Positions 1-12,603 are shown, counted from the first letter of the stretch. The stretch: 64,000 nucleotides of DNA from Aspidiotus rigidus (GCA_035079385.1 JAVHKY010000010.1:496001-560000), one strand, 5' to 3'. Made by a program: numbers and translations. The notes: a model not told the origin generated them from the sequence alone.

Positions 1-230
1 TAGGTCTAGGCTTCTGTTATACTACAGGCTTAGAAGAAATCTGTTAGCTTTATATATATTCTAAAGTAGACTTACATTCTAAACTAGAATTATCCTAGTC
101 GAAGAAGGGGCGAACGAGCGGAGCGAGTGAGCTCCCCATAAGCACTAGATCGAGAAGGAGGGCAAACGAACGGAACAACCTCCTCACAACACTAAATTAT
201 TCAATATTGCATACTAGACTGATAGACATG
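1..230. repeat. Degenerate GGCTCACTCG-family repeat DNA
   Basis: Short imperfect phrases around 'cctagt', 'aggcttag' and 'gagcgagtgagctccc' recur here. The same phrases appear near 3490, at 45.78-46.25 kb and at 62.88-63.33 kb. No coding potential is seen. I read it as a decayed tandem or interspersed repeat family; unit length cannot be fixed by eye. Confidence 0.4.
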
Positions 231-2582
231 AAACATGACCTTTATTTATTTGGCTACGCCAGAAAACATTTTTTTGCCTTACCTGCTTTATCTACTGCCT
301 AAGCGACGACTTCAATCGCATTTAAATGAGTAAAATCACTTAGGCTATTGTGAATTTGTACGGTAACAATATATTATTTCACAGAACCGCATCAAGGAAC
401 AGTTTTTTCACAATTAAGTCGAAGAAACTTCGAGTCAATCCACTCCTAGAGAGTACTATGTTTCTTCCAGCTGACGATGAAAGTTTTTCAACAAAAAATT
501 TGTGAGATAGCTTCGGAATACGTAATTTTACAGCGTGAAGCGTTGTCATACCTCTTCTCATCTTACGAATATTGATCAAAGGATATTTGAAGAAGTTTTG
601 CTGCGAACGAATGTATCCGGTAACAGTATTGAATTCCACAGTAGCGTACGATATAGGTTATACGAAGATTTTTTTTTTTTTTGAAACGAGTAATTTTAAA
701 TAAACGAGAAGCGATAGCGAGTTGGTACGAGCCCCTGTCAAAAACAGCCTTTGATGCTACACTAATATACGAAAGCGATACGCGGGTCTTTATTAAACGG
801 AATGAACCTCCAGTTACAACGTACGCTTCAGCGACAAAATTAAAGGGAAAAACTGACGAAGCTAAGAAAATCACGACCCTCCGAATTCTCGATTTTTTCA
901 ACCGGGCCAGAATTTTTCCCTCAAGGCAAAGAAGTATCGTATTCTTTTTATAGAGCTTCAAAAAACCAATCTGACAGTATCTCGCTACAACTTTTAATCA
1001 AATTTTGAAAATTTAAACGCGATTTTTTTCAATATAATAATTAAAGACTCGTGTTTCCGTGTTCTCAGGTTATTGTATACCCGGTAGCGTTTTCAATGTG
1101 ATATTACAGGAAAAATACCGAACTTTGTTAGTTTCTTTTACAAGCCGGACAAAATGTTAAATACGGTGTTAGCGATTACTCTTACTTCTTTTTTTCTCCA
1201 ATTTCGCTAAATTATTTCTTTTTAAATAATGGGAGTTTGCGAGGCCGAGTTGCCCTCCATCAAACTATACTAGGCCTATATACTTGCAACCTAATCCAGA
1301 AATCTGCTAGACCGAAAGAGAAAAAGAGAGGAATGTTGATGACATCACGAACTAATGACGCCACAGGGAGGTTTAAACTGATTGATGTCTTTATTGTGCC
1401 TTTATCTGCTATCGGAAATTAGTAAGTTCGGGGACTGGGTTTCCTTTTTTATTGTCTTTACCGGTATCGACACCCCAATCGCTCTTTTCATCATTGGCGA
1501 CAAATATTTTCGGATAAATAGACGGATCCGAGGCAAAAGCGGGACCACGTGCGGACGGAAATTGGAAAAGTGACGAAAATCTTGGTGTTTAGAATTTATT
1601 AGGTACAAATCATATATTATTATTCGTAAATACGATTGGATTTTTTCGCGAAACCGATGAAATGTTGAGAATAAAATGTGCAAGCAGAGCATCAATTTAT
1701 TTTTCTAATTATTCGCGATGCCCTTAAACGTGGTTTATTTTATGACTTGAATTTGAAAACTGTGATAATAAAGTTATAAAGATAATTTTTATGGAAAGAT
1801 AAGTTAGTAGATAGAAAAAATCTCGATGACAAGAATATAATCGAGTAAGAGACGGAACTCTCATATACTTCTCGACGAATAAAAGTTATGATAAGAGTGT
1901 AAATTTTTTAGAGGAAAGAAAATTCATCTAAGTTGGTAGGCATTCATGAAAATTGAAAAACTTTTTTCATTCCGTAACCGCAAGTAAAAGAAAATAAACA
2001 TACACATTTGGTTTTATTGACATATGTTGATCTAGAAAACAGTTTGACAGGATAAAATACAAATCCATGAACTTTGTCGAGTTTGCCATAGGTATTTGGA
2101 AGCAATTTTTCATAATTCTCAATTGTTGGAAAATAAACAACTCGAGCCGTGTGCATCTCCTTCGCTGATGAAATTTCAAGGTTCAAATTTACGTCATCGC
2201 AGGCTGCGTTGTAAATTTTTTTAATCGGCAGATAGCCTATTAACCGCGGTTCATAGACAGAAATACTACCAGACGGGAAAAAATCTCATTGCACTTGTAA
2301 GAATTAAAACTATTGAGACCTCGTATTAAGGGAATGATACTAATTATGGAAATAAGGCGATTTAGTTCGAAGACGAAAATATTATCAGGGTGACCCAATA
2401 AAAACGGGTAAAATATCGTACAAAAATAGCCGGAATGGAAGTTGTGATGATTTAATCTGTATTCCTATGAACTAAAACCGTTCTTTCCGATTTCGTCGGC
2501 CCCCAACCCCCTCCCTTCACACATTCTGGCACGGAAGAATCATTTTGATTGTAAACCTCATACGAGAGAGACATTTTTTTAG
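231..2582. other. Intergenic, no supported gene
   Basis: Open frames of 60-130 codons occur on both strands, for example 681-953 plus and 379-961 minus. They overlap each other, have no family resemblance I can name and lack a convincing splice context. The phrase 'aaccgcatcaagga' near 387 is repeated near 2627 inside the putative exon at 2583-2748. That may mark a partial duplication of that exon region. Confidence 0.4.
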
Positions 2583-4382
2583 GAAGTTATTGAGGAGGTG
2601 GAGAACGTAACATCATCAGAGCGCAACCGCATCAAGGAGGAATTTTTACCGAAGAGCGAAATGGGGGAGACGACGGATCTATTTTGGAAGCTCGTGAAAA
2701 TTAAGTTTCAAGTTTTAGGTGTAGAAGTCTATGGAAAGCTGGAATTACGTAAGAAACGAGGAGGAAGTTAACGACCTTTTTGACGAGAACAAGCCACAGA
2801 GAAAAGAGGAGCTTGGAAAAATCTTGACGGAAGGAGGAGTTTGTTGATCCGTTGGGTCTAAGAAGCCCAGAAATCGCATGTTTCCCGCTGTCAAATTACA
2901 CTCGACGCAAAGACTCGTATCTTTCTTAACGTTTTACAAGCTTATAAAGCTGGAGGTATATTTCAAAAACCTGTCACAATTTCGTGACACACACAATTTT
3001 TGTAACAATTCTGTTACTATGACGTCAGCAAATACCTTGACTAAATTTTGCAACTCTCAAGTATTTCTCACTTTGGACGAAAATATACCGAGGGATGGAC
3101 AAAGTATGACGTCATCAATGATCTTTGAACCCGTCTGCTAATTAGCTCAACATACAGAATACCAAGTTTCTACTAGGGGTCAGCGCTTCCCAAACTGTGT
3201 TCCATGGAGCCCCCGAGAAATTTTAAGTGTTTGATGCAAATTTTCCAATATCTAATTTTGACGATAATTGTATTAGCTTTAAATTTTCTTTTCAAACAGG
3301 GTTTTGCCAGTAAAACAAGTTTGGGAAGCGCGAGAGGGGGAAGAGACAATACTATAACGGCTCAATGGTCGTGACCGAATTTGGGAACTCGGAAAAATGT
3401 TTCACTCTGGGGTAAAATATACAGAGGGGCTGGGAGTAGTAAAGTCATCAATAACCTTGACCTATTTTAGAAACATGGGATAAAGAGACAAACGAGCGGA
3501 GTGAAGGAGCCCGTCTACTCGTCAACTTAATATAAAGAATACTCTATAGTCCATTCGCCGAAAAGTGGAAGTGACGTCACAACCTAAATTAGATCTTTCG
3601 GTACCACGCGACCTGAGAGAACTCCCCGCGTGTACCGAAACGTCTAATTTGGTTGTGACGTCACTCCCATTTTTCGGCAAATGGACCATAGGTTTATACT
3701 AGACCAAGAAATACAGGTGGCGGGGAGGGGAATGGACATTACTATGATGTCAACAATGATTTTGAACTAATTTAAAGATTTCAAATTAATTTCACGTCCT
3801 CGAACTATACACATAATTATAAAAAAAGAGAGAGGAAATGGGGGAGTCATCAATGACCTTGAATGAGATCGATGAAATTGATGTCTTACATCGACTTCCG
3901 AGGGATCGATATCATTGATAAGATCGGAGATTTCTTTGGGCTACAGTGACTAAGAATTATTGGTGGATAGGGAGAGGTGAACGAGCTCAGAGCGAATGAT
4001 CCCGTCAGCTAGTTAGCCTCCAAAATGGAGCAAACAAATGAGATACTACACTACGTCTCTCCAGACGAGACGCCACACTAGTCCAGAAATAACTTTTTGC
4101 GGCCAAAACTTCAGGACTTCAAGTATACTCGTTTTTTGGATCGCAGAATCCGAATGTGGTAGCAGTTTTATCATGCAACTTCAATGAACAGCAACTACTT
4201 ATTGAAATTCTAACTTGATAATGCTGTTTTTGTTTCTTGTAGGGGATCCACTCGAAGGATCTGGTGTGAATGAGAAAACAAGTGAAGAAAAAGCTTCCAA
4301 AGATGATGAGAAAACCGATGATGCAACAAATTTTGAAAATAATCACGACCGAATTACTATTGAAGATAAAAAAGTCCAGTAA
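2583..4382 (+). CDS. Putative last two exons of an unrecognised acidic protein
   Basis: I do not recognise this gene. An open segment 2583-2748 follows an AG preceded by a T-run and ends at a good GTAAGA donor in phase 1. It encodes a charged stretch that includes ERNRIKEEF and DLFWKLVKIKFQVLG. A second open segment 4243-4382 follows TTTCTTGTAG, is also in phase 1, and encodes about 46 very hydrophilic residues rich in E, K and D, ending at TAA (4380-4382). ATTAAA lies about 15 bp downstream. The matching phases and the strong K/E codon content support one transcript with a 1.5 kb intron. No start codon was found; earlier exons would lie further left or outside the window. It could be chance. 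Confidence 0.33.
2749..4242. repeat. Repeat-rich stretch with 'gtcatcaatgacctt' phrases
   Basis: Between the two putative exons, the phrase 'gtcatcaatgaycttga' or a close variant appears near 3111, 3446, 3749 and 3848. It is often followed 60-100 bp later by 'cccgtctrctagttagc'-like text. This looks like a degenerate direct repeat of a few hundred bases that also contains the snap-back element at 3544-3691. Confidence 0.4.
3544..3691. mobile_element. 148-bp snap-back MITE-like hairpin
   Basis: The left arm starts CTATAGTCCATTCGCCGAAAA. The right arm, read on the minus strand, starts CTATGGTCCATTTGCCGAAAA, and pairing continues through TGACGTCACAACC to TTTCGGTAC. The arms are about 60 bp with a short loop. 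No reliable target-site duplication was found, so the superfamily is open. Confidence 0.7.
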
Positions 4383-5476
4383 TATTATTATCATTATATT
4401 AAATATCGATGTTCTCTCAATGTAATTTACCTCGTAACCGGTAGCAAAAAGATGATTTAGGTGAGACTATTATTTGAAAATTCATGTTTCTGATCAAACT
4501 TGAAATTAATTTTTTTTCTGTTCTCCATAATCCTTAGTTCCTAGAATATTAAAATTACAAAAATTCTGTACTACCATGCGTGTTTTAAATTCCAATGATA
4601 CTCTACTCTCGACCTCTGTTCTTTGTCTGTTGACAAATATTTTAATTTATGAGTACCTAAATAAAATATTAAATGGATGTCATGAAATCATACCTCTTGT
4701 GAATCTTCATCTCAAACCAATAGCACCACTCCCTTACCCTACGATTGAGCCGCAAAGCCCGATTATAAGATTTTCATTCTATTTGACAGAGAACTGAAAA
4801 AGTTTGTAAGATTCATTTCAAACTTCTGCAAAGGATGGGAAAAGAAAAATACTCCAGAGTTGGTATTTTAAACATCGATCTTATTCGATTGCAAAACAAA
4901 AACTACAGAAAAAACACTTTTTTGAAAAGCCAACAAAATAATAAAAGTAAAAACGACGTACTCGTAAACTAGTTTCAAAAACAACATTCGAAAAGAGAAA
5001 CACTGGAAAGAATTGTAAGTATAAAATATATATGATTAATCAAGAAGAATATTCTACTCGAAGAAATTCAGTCGCAAGAATAACTACAGTCAACGATTGT
5101 CGCTAGCACTATCAAATAAATAAAGGTAATGCGGTCAATACCTCTAATTCCAATTATTCATTGATCAGCAAGGCGATTAAAGCAAAATCGACGATTTCGA
5201 TAAGAGTGGACTAGCTGTCATCTATACGAAAAAATATGTGTGAATGAGGCTTCCGAAAAATTTTGATTTAGAAAAATAATAAAATAATAAATAATTAAAC
5301 TGAAATTAAGAATAAATCATAAAATCAAATCTTTCACGCCATAAAATGAGTATAGAAGTACTATCTGATCACAGCTGCATATAAATTGAAAGAAAAAAGA
5401 AAAAAAATTACGACGTATAAAATTTACTGGAAATATTAAAGAAGTTGAGATGAGTAGTATTCGCTTGAAATTTTGC
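4383..5476. other. Intergenic between acidic-protein exon and Cdt1 3' end
   Basis: AT-rich DNA of about 1.1 kb with no gene that I can support. The Cdt1 3' untranslated region must lie in its right part because Cdt1 reads leftward and ends at 5477. Confidence 0.5.
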
Positions 5477-8082
5477 TCAAGAAATCTCAGCTATGGTCCG
5501 TAATTTACCTACAATACGGCTGATATCCGCATCTTTTGAAAGGCGCACGTATTGCTCGTTGCATTCTAAATTGTTGAAGATTGTTAACCATCCGGGAACA
5601 GCTTCGGCGATAAGTTTTAGGTGCTCCACTAGCTCGGCTGAGAAAAACGAATAGTTTCATTCAGGAAAAGCATCAAACAATCACAGTTTCCTAAGAATAT
5701 TTACTCTTTACCTGTCGACAATTTATCTTTGAAACGCTCAGTCACTTTCGTCAGAGGCAAACTATTCTTTTTCTCGCTAACGAATAGGAAACGCATACTT
5801 TTAGCTAGCTCTGGTAAACGAGACTTCATTGCTTGTTTTGTTGCCTCTTCTGGAGTTTGCGTAATCGCTTGAACCATTTTTGCCGCTTTTTTTGCACGAA
5901 TCTGTAACCACAAATATTGACATACTGTATACTCAAAAAGATATTCAGAATACACAGGAAATATTTTGTACAATTACCTTTTCGAGTAACGATTTGGGCA
6001 CACCCTTCATCGCTTTTTCAAATGCTGGAATGGGATTTACAACGGGTGATGAAGGGACAGTATTTTCGTTTTTCAATTCAGTCTTCTCGTCAACTTTGGT
6101 TGTCGATTTTTCTATCAGTTGCGAAACAGCCCGCTCCATACGTTTGTTGCACGAAACTAATTCTTTGGTTTTTTCTACACACCGAGGAAAATATGACTCG
6201 ATGAAAATAAATGAAAGCATACGACAGTGCAGTGCAACCTTTAGAAAAACGCACCTAAGAAGTCCTTTACAGATACCGGCGCCTCTTTATTGGCAGCAGG
6301 TCGCGGGATCAAAGCAGCCGGTATGTCTGGTACGGTATTCAAGTCGTAAAGTGGATGCCAACGTCTCACTTGATCGATGGCTACGATCAACGGAGGATTA
6401 AAAGTTTTTAAGAATTCCTAAAATGCACGACCAGATAGAAGAGGTAACAAAAACTACATTATTTGATCATCAATAGGATACAAATATGTTTCTCACTTGA
6501 TGATGAAGTTTCGTTCTCTGTAATAATAATTTGTGGAATATTTTCTTTCGCTCCGTCGCGTCTGTAATGTGGGAGGTGGGTATCTCAATAATCAGTTCTA
6601 GAGTTTCATCACGCGTAAACGGGAGTTTGATGAATTCGTACTTCAGCTTGTAGGCTTCAGGATAGACAGTTTTAATCATACACAAGTGTTGCTCAGTAAA
6701 ATTCCTGAAAAATTAAATAATTAAAAAGTAGTCGTACGCGTGGGTACGCCGAGTAACGGATAATCTTTGCGAAGATACCTCCGTGTCATCTTCTGTACGT
6801 CACCGAGAATTCGCTTAAAGGTGATCAATTCCTTTCGATTCGTCAAAATTCGAACGACAGTCTCAACGCCGTTGAATATTTCTTTCAAGGTTTTGTATTT
6901 TAAAGGGAGTGCAAGAGAGTCTCTGCTGTCGACTAAATGATTGTATTGCTCTTGGGCAGACAGTTTAACCGGACTGAATCCTTTATCCAAGTACTTTCGC
7001 GGAGATACATACGATTGGTTTTTCATGGGTGATCGACTGATTTCATCAGCAAACAGCTTTTTCGGTTTGAGATTGCCTTGCTTCACGGGGCTGAAACAGA
7101 CCGAGTGGTTGAAGAGTGGTAAGGTGGAGAAATCGTCAATAATTTCTAAATACCTGCAGTTCACTTCGAATTCAACATAGTTGAAACCTTTTAGGTCAGG
7201 ACTGCTCGAGAGGTTTTTACGGGAATCTTCAATTGTCTTCAAACGAGATACAGTAGCATTGTGCTTCTCTAGGGCCGTTTTCAAAGTAGTATATTTCTTA
7301 CTTTGGCGAATTACTTTTTTGAACTCTCCTAAATTAAGTTCCTAAAACACGAACTAAAAAGTGATAATTTCATTCATATCTATTTTTTCAAATAAATCAC
7401 AAGAATTTTAGAACCTTTTGAAGCTGTTCTTGTTCAGCACCTGATCTCGTCGGAGTTCGAACTTCTGGTTGTTCTCCCGAAGTTTCACCGGTGTCTTCGG
7501 AGCCGCAGGGACCCTGATATTAAAGAATAGAAAACTGTACTCACTAGTTCGAGGATATATTTCATAAATCATAAAAATTTGAAAACCTTTTGAAGCTGTT
7601 CCAGTTGAGCAGCAGACGTTATCGGAGTGTCAATTATAGGTGATGCACCAGAAGTTTCACCGGATTCTTCGGGGCAGCCGGGATCCTACAATCAAAAAAT
7701 GAAAAACTGTACACATTTGCTCGAGAGTACATTATTCTTGAACGACAACGGAGTAATACAGTGTCTCTACCTCAGAGGCGTCCTGCGGCATTGAACGAGA
7801 GAAGAATCGAAACAAAATATGTCAAATAACTCACCTCGGTATACTCATTTTCTCTGATTAATATTTGTCTAACGGGCGAACTGACGGGACTCGAAGGATC
7901 TTCATTTTGCTTCGAAAGTTAAAAATTAGACGATTAGATTCATCATCACATTTTGTTGATTATAGTTTGTCTTCGGTACTTACAGCGAACAGTTTTCTCG
8001 TAATACTTTTGCCAGAATGTATCATTTCACTCGCAGGGCGCTTACGAGACTTGAAAAAGGTATCGATTGAAGTTTGCGACAT
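5477..8082 (-). CDS. Cdt1: Cdt1, DNA replication licensing factor
   Basis: Cdt1 works with ORC and Cdc6 to load MCM2-7 at origins and is destroyed by CRL4-Cdt2 on PCNA. Proposed exons, 5' to 3' on the minus strand: 8082-7984, 7909-7835, 7685-7587, 7513-7415, 7341-6779, 6704-6497, 6417-6255, 6174-5978, 5901-5712, 5637-5477. All phases join, giving about 617 residues (human 546). Residues 3-10, QTSIDTFF, form a PCNA-interacting box with a basic residue four places on. The central domain reads YKTLKEIFNGVETVVRIL, then TRR/NFTEQHL and IKTVYPEAY. It is followed by RWHPLYDLNTVPDIPAAL and the C-terminal winged helix with GVPKSLLEKIRAK and FLFVSEKK. Several SP/TP sites lie in the linker. Exons 3 and 4 are a tandem duplicate. 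A 63-bp GT-AG segment at 7091-7153 may be an extra in-frame intron. Confidence 0.93.
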
Positions 8083-8995
8083 TTTGGTAGCTAAAAGTCA
8101 GATTCACAGCGATTGATCGACACAACAAGATAAGATACACAAATTAGGAGATTCTCTAAGTTGATCAGAGCAACAGACACTTGGAGAATAGCATTTGGAG
8201 GAACAATTCCCAAGTTTTCTTTTTTTCTTAATCAAAATCGGAGAAATCAAAATCACCATCAATATCACCGTCCAACTTCCTCCATTGATGATTATTGATT
8301 AATGACTCGTAACTCAAATTAATCAAAAAATCATTTAACAAAAAATTGCTGAAAAAGGCGCAAAATTTAGGCAGCTGTGAAGATAAGAAGAAGAGCAAAG
8401 TGCATGAGCAAGAATTAGACAGAGCTTCGAACAGCTGATCACCCTTTATCACAAGTATCGAAAACAGCAATTTCGAGAAAAGTATTCCTTTCCAATTGCA
8501 GTAAGATACTTTTAGGCGAATTGTTACATCATCGTCAGAGTAGACTGCGTTGGCCCCTCGCTGAATGGCTGTTGACTCCACATCTATGCGATAACGCTAT
8601 CTATCGGTTTGTATGGAAAAATAAGGTCAGACAGTCTACTAAACTGTTAATAATCCAAGATGTTCTCTCTTATCAACATTTAAAACATAAATTATGCTAA
8701 TAAGAACTTAACGCGTGTACTGTTAGCTAGTTCTACGAAAATTTAATTTCAAAAACTCCAATAACTCGGTTGGGATATACGTATCGCGCTCGTAAAAGCA
8801 TTTTGTTCCTGCGAACGGTCCCCAATTTTAAGATAAAATTAGCGAATGAAAGAATAATATTTGTAGTGCAATCGCATCTTCTAAATACGATGATCGGCTT
8901 CTGACTGCGAAGTCGGAAAGCTTTATCATAGCACAGGTGAACCGGTCATTGATGAACCCTTGTAAATTCCCTATAAAATGTGTAGACATGGATCG
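8083..8995. other. Region between Cdt1 and ERp44 start codons, with an unassigned ORF
   Basis: Cdt1 (minus) and ERp44 (plus) start 913 bp apart, so this holds both upstream regions. A 118-codon open frame on the minus strand (8581-8228) ends in an acidic tail DGDIDGDFDFSDFD but begins at GTG. An ATG in another frame (about 8585) is followed by only 19 codons before TAA. A small spliced gene with this acidic end is possible, since TTATCTTCACAG at about 8383 could be an acceptor. I could not recognise the product, so I do not call it. Confidence 0.35.
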
Positions 8996-11900
8996 ATGAT
9001 GAATTTAAACTGGCTCTCGCTGTACTCGCTCATAGCGGTAAGTATGCAGTTAAGTTGCTGTATAATAGAATTGATCTAAAATGAATCATTTGGTCAATTT
9101 TTAGGTAGCATATTTATTCGATAATGGGGTTTCGTGCGGAGCTCTTCAGCTAACCTCAAAGAATACTGACATGACCTTGGGTGAGCGATTTATACTTTGA
9201 TTTTGAAGTTGTATACTTCACTGATTTCTTTTTCATTATCATCTTCATTTGTGTATGCTTCCAGCTTCTCACGAATTAGTTGTAATTAATTTTTATGCCG
9301 ATTGGTGTAAATTCAGCAACATGTTGCAGCCTATTTTTGACGAGGCAGCCGACAAAGTAAAAGACTTATTCACCGAACCAGGGAGAGTGGTCTTCGGTAA
9401 AGTTGACTGTGATCAAGAGAGTGAGTTACAAGTCGCTTACGTGGTCATATTTTTCGCTTTGGTTTCAAAATTTATTGTGGCAAACACTTTGCCTTCGTAG
9501 ATTCAATCTCTACGAGGTTCCACATAACGAAGTATCCTACTTTAAAAGTCATTCGTAACGGACAGCCTGCAAAACGCGAATATAGAGGACAAAGGTCTGT
9601 AGAAGCTTTTGTTGAGTTCGTCACAAAACAACTAGCCGATCCGATTAAGGAAATTACTGCGCTCAAAGACGTAAACGAAATCGACGTAAGTTTTTTTAAA
9701 TTTGATACAAATAATTTTCGAAAAGAAAAGACTAGTGTGATAGTAAATTACTGTTTCCTGTTTCATACTACAGAAGAAGGCAAGAGCAGTGATCGGTTAC
9801 TTCCCGTCAAAACAGATGAAAGAATACGATACTTTCAGAAGAGTTGCTTCAAATTTGAAAGATGATTGTCAGTTTCATGTCGGTTTTGGGTAAGTCATCA
9901 AAATGTCGTAGTTCTACGTGTAAATTGTTATGTTCGCGATAACGAGTTAGAATTTTATCAGTACTTTTTTTTTTCGTGACGTGGTTGATTTTTTTTCTAA
10001 CAATTCCATACTAGAACATAAACTACAGGATTTGTGATAATGCTGGCGGGGTAGCATTTGGAATGGGAATCGTGAGCACGAGGCTAGTTAAATTTAGCAC
10101 TGAAATTCAAAATCCCCTCTCTAAACAATTCTCTTTTATAGTACGCATATTTCTCAATGATTAAGATAAACGGCAGTGTTGTAATGTTGAATAATGACTG
10201 CAAAAAACATTGTTTAGTTTGTTGGTTTTGGGTAAATAGTAGATGGAGCTAAATGTCTGTCGTAAATCATCTTGCTTTGAAAATGAATACATTGTTGAAG
10301 GATAGAACTTTTTGTTACAATGAGGTTCGAGTTACTTTTTATGAAGAAATATCATGATTGTGATAAATTTTTCTATTTTTGATTCGCAGAGAACTCGTTC
10401 AACCCATGCATCCGCCAGGTCAGGCTTTGGTCGTCTTTAGACCAGACCACGCTACTCCGGAAACGGAGCACGAAACATATAACGGTACTCTTGTCTCCTA
10501 CGACGAGTTGAACGTTTGGCTAACGGATAAATGTGTTCCACTTGTTAGAGAAATCACATTTGAAAATGCGGAAGAACTAACCGAAGAAGGTCTTCCTTTC
10601 CTAATATTGTTCCATAAGCCAGATGACGTGGAAACTGTAAAATTGTTCAAAGATATTGTAAATCTGGAATTGATCTCAGAGAAACGTAAGTCGTTGAGGA
10701 TCGTGTGGAAATACTCACCGATGGGAAAGTTAATTGAAACAATCGTCTTGTTTAGGATATCCTTTGCTAACTTCTGACCCATTGAGATTCTGATTTCCAA
10801 ACATCTGTCATTAAGAAGTAAAGTCTACGAAAAATTTTTCGAGTAACTAAGTTCAGTGAGATAAAAACTGAGGGCTGGAAAATTTGAGCAAATACTGTGT
10901 GAACTAAAAATCTGAAATGAAGGAAAGACGAATGGAAAAAGCGATAGGATTGCGAATAATTAAATTGAAGAGAAAGAGAGAATGGTGAAGCAATTTCTGC
11001 TAATTAAGTTCGTACGTTTTTCGTTCCTTCTCTACCTTCCTTACCCTTAGGCGTAGAATGAAATAGAGAGAGAGATAGAACACAAGTCAAAAATAACGTC
11101 GTCAAAAATTGACCCAATGGTGAGGTAGAAACTATAATAATTGGGGAAAAAATAAAATATAGAGGGTTTGAATTGAAAATTCTCGAATTATGTAACTCAA
11201 AAAGAAAAAAAGAAGAAGAAATTCGATCGACGAGAGTCGTGAAAAGTTGGATACAGATTAAACAAAACGGAGTGTGTATCATTGGTTCTGTCACTGCATA
11301 CTTTTTATCATACTGAGAGCGCTCAGGCCGCACAAATAAGTTCTTCTTTTTATAATTCTCTACACTCATTCTTTGAAAAGAGTAAAAAAGAAAAAATTGA
11401 GATGTGAGGATTAAAGGATTTCTCGAAACCAATGCGAATGAAAGAACTAAAACACAGTAAGAATACATACATCTGTTTAATTAAGCTGAAATTAGAAAAG
11501 ATGAGTTGGCAAATGTAATAAAAATAATATATTCCTCGTAATTCTTCCTGTTCTGCACCGTTCTTGAACCACCTTTATTCTTCACGCAGATATCAAAATA
11601 AATTGGAAATTCTCTATAAATTTTCATTAAAATCTTTTCTTTCACTTTTTCTCCGGAATAATCACCTACATAAGTCAGAATATCGGAGCGTTTAAATTTT
11701 TCTCTTTCCAATTACCAAATCTTAATTTAATGGACAAATTTGTTGACGGCTTTACAGAAAGTATAAACTTCCTAACCGCAGACGGTCTTCGCTTTGCCCA
11801 TCCTCTCCACCATTTGGGTAAATCACAAAACGATTTACCATTGATAGCGATCGACAGCTTCCGTCACATGTACCTGTTCCCGAAAACGGAGGAGATGAGC

Positions 11901-12155
11901 GTTCCAGGAAAGCTGAAACAATTTGTACAGGATTTGTACTCGGGTAAACTGCATCGAGAATTTCATTTTGGTACAGACAGTGGATCACCTTTGGAAATCA
12001 TTCAACTACAAATTGGAGGAGGAGATTTGCATCTTGGTGGTGGAGAAAGGGACGACAGTGGCGGCGAGGTACAGAAAACGCCACCTCCGGAATCGACGTT
12101 TAAGAAGCTAGCTCCGTCTAAGAACCGTTACACTCTGCTGAGAGATGAGCTGTAA
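8996..12155 (+). CDS. ERp44: ERp44, thioredoxin-family ER chaperone
   Basis: ERp44 cycles between ER and Golgi, trapping incompletely folded secretory proteins and ER enzymes such as Ero1 through a single reactive cysteine. Proposed exons: 8996-9037, 9105-9180, 9265-9420, 9501-9685, 9774-9889, 10390-10685, 11758-12155; phases all agree, giving about 422 residues (human 406). An N-terminal hydrophobic signal segment comes first. A thioredoxin domain follows with NFYADWCKFS, the one-cysteine CxFS active site in place of CxxC. Then come KYPTLKVIRNGQPAKREYRG, the b domain (VIGYFPSKQ), the b' domain with CVPLVREITFENAEELTEEG, and IDSFRHMYLF. The protein ends TLLRDEL, an RDEL retrieval signal. Two in-frame ATGs sit at the start; the first was taken. 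The 1.07 kb intron 10686-11757 contains nothing I can name. Confidence 0.95.
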
Positions 12156-12597
12156 TGGTTTTATGAACCTGAGAAAATACGAAATCGTATTTGTGATAAT
12201 AACTTGTATCGTACGACTCCTAATTTATTGTTCGTCGCTTTTCAGCCAGGCACTGTACATTGTGTGCGCACATCTTTCTTGTTTTTTCGGTTTTTTTTTT
12301 TCGCCTTTTTTCTGTGTAAATAACTTTGTTCATATTCTTTGTCGCGCATCACAAATTTTTGAGAAGAACGTTTCGAGTTAGGTTCATTTTAATTGTAGGA
12401 CTTCAATAGAAGCTAGAGGAAGGCTTCTCTTTTCATCCTACTTCGTTCACATTTTTAAATTGGGAGAAAAAAAATATACCATTTCAAGGAAATTTCTATT
12501 TCTACGTTTCGATCTTTCTTCTCCTTAATTTTAATTCCTATTTCGTAGCAATCTGTTTTGCCTCCACTGCGACCTTTCGCGGGTATTGTGTTTACTT

Positions 12598-12603
12598 AAT
12601 AAA
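12598..12603 (+). promoter_or_regulatory. Probable ERp44 polyadenylation signal
   Basis: AATAAA 443 bp after the ERp44 stop codon and before the convergent NDUFA12 3' end. Confidence 0.5.

Noticed and set aside
563..961. 132-codon minus-strand and 90-codon plus-strand open frames facing each other
   Set aside because: Mutually overlapping, no family resemblance, no splice or polyadenylation context.
6941..7180. 79-codon plus-strand frame
   Set aside because: Antisense shadow of the Cdt1 central exon.
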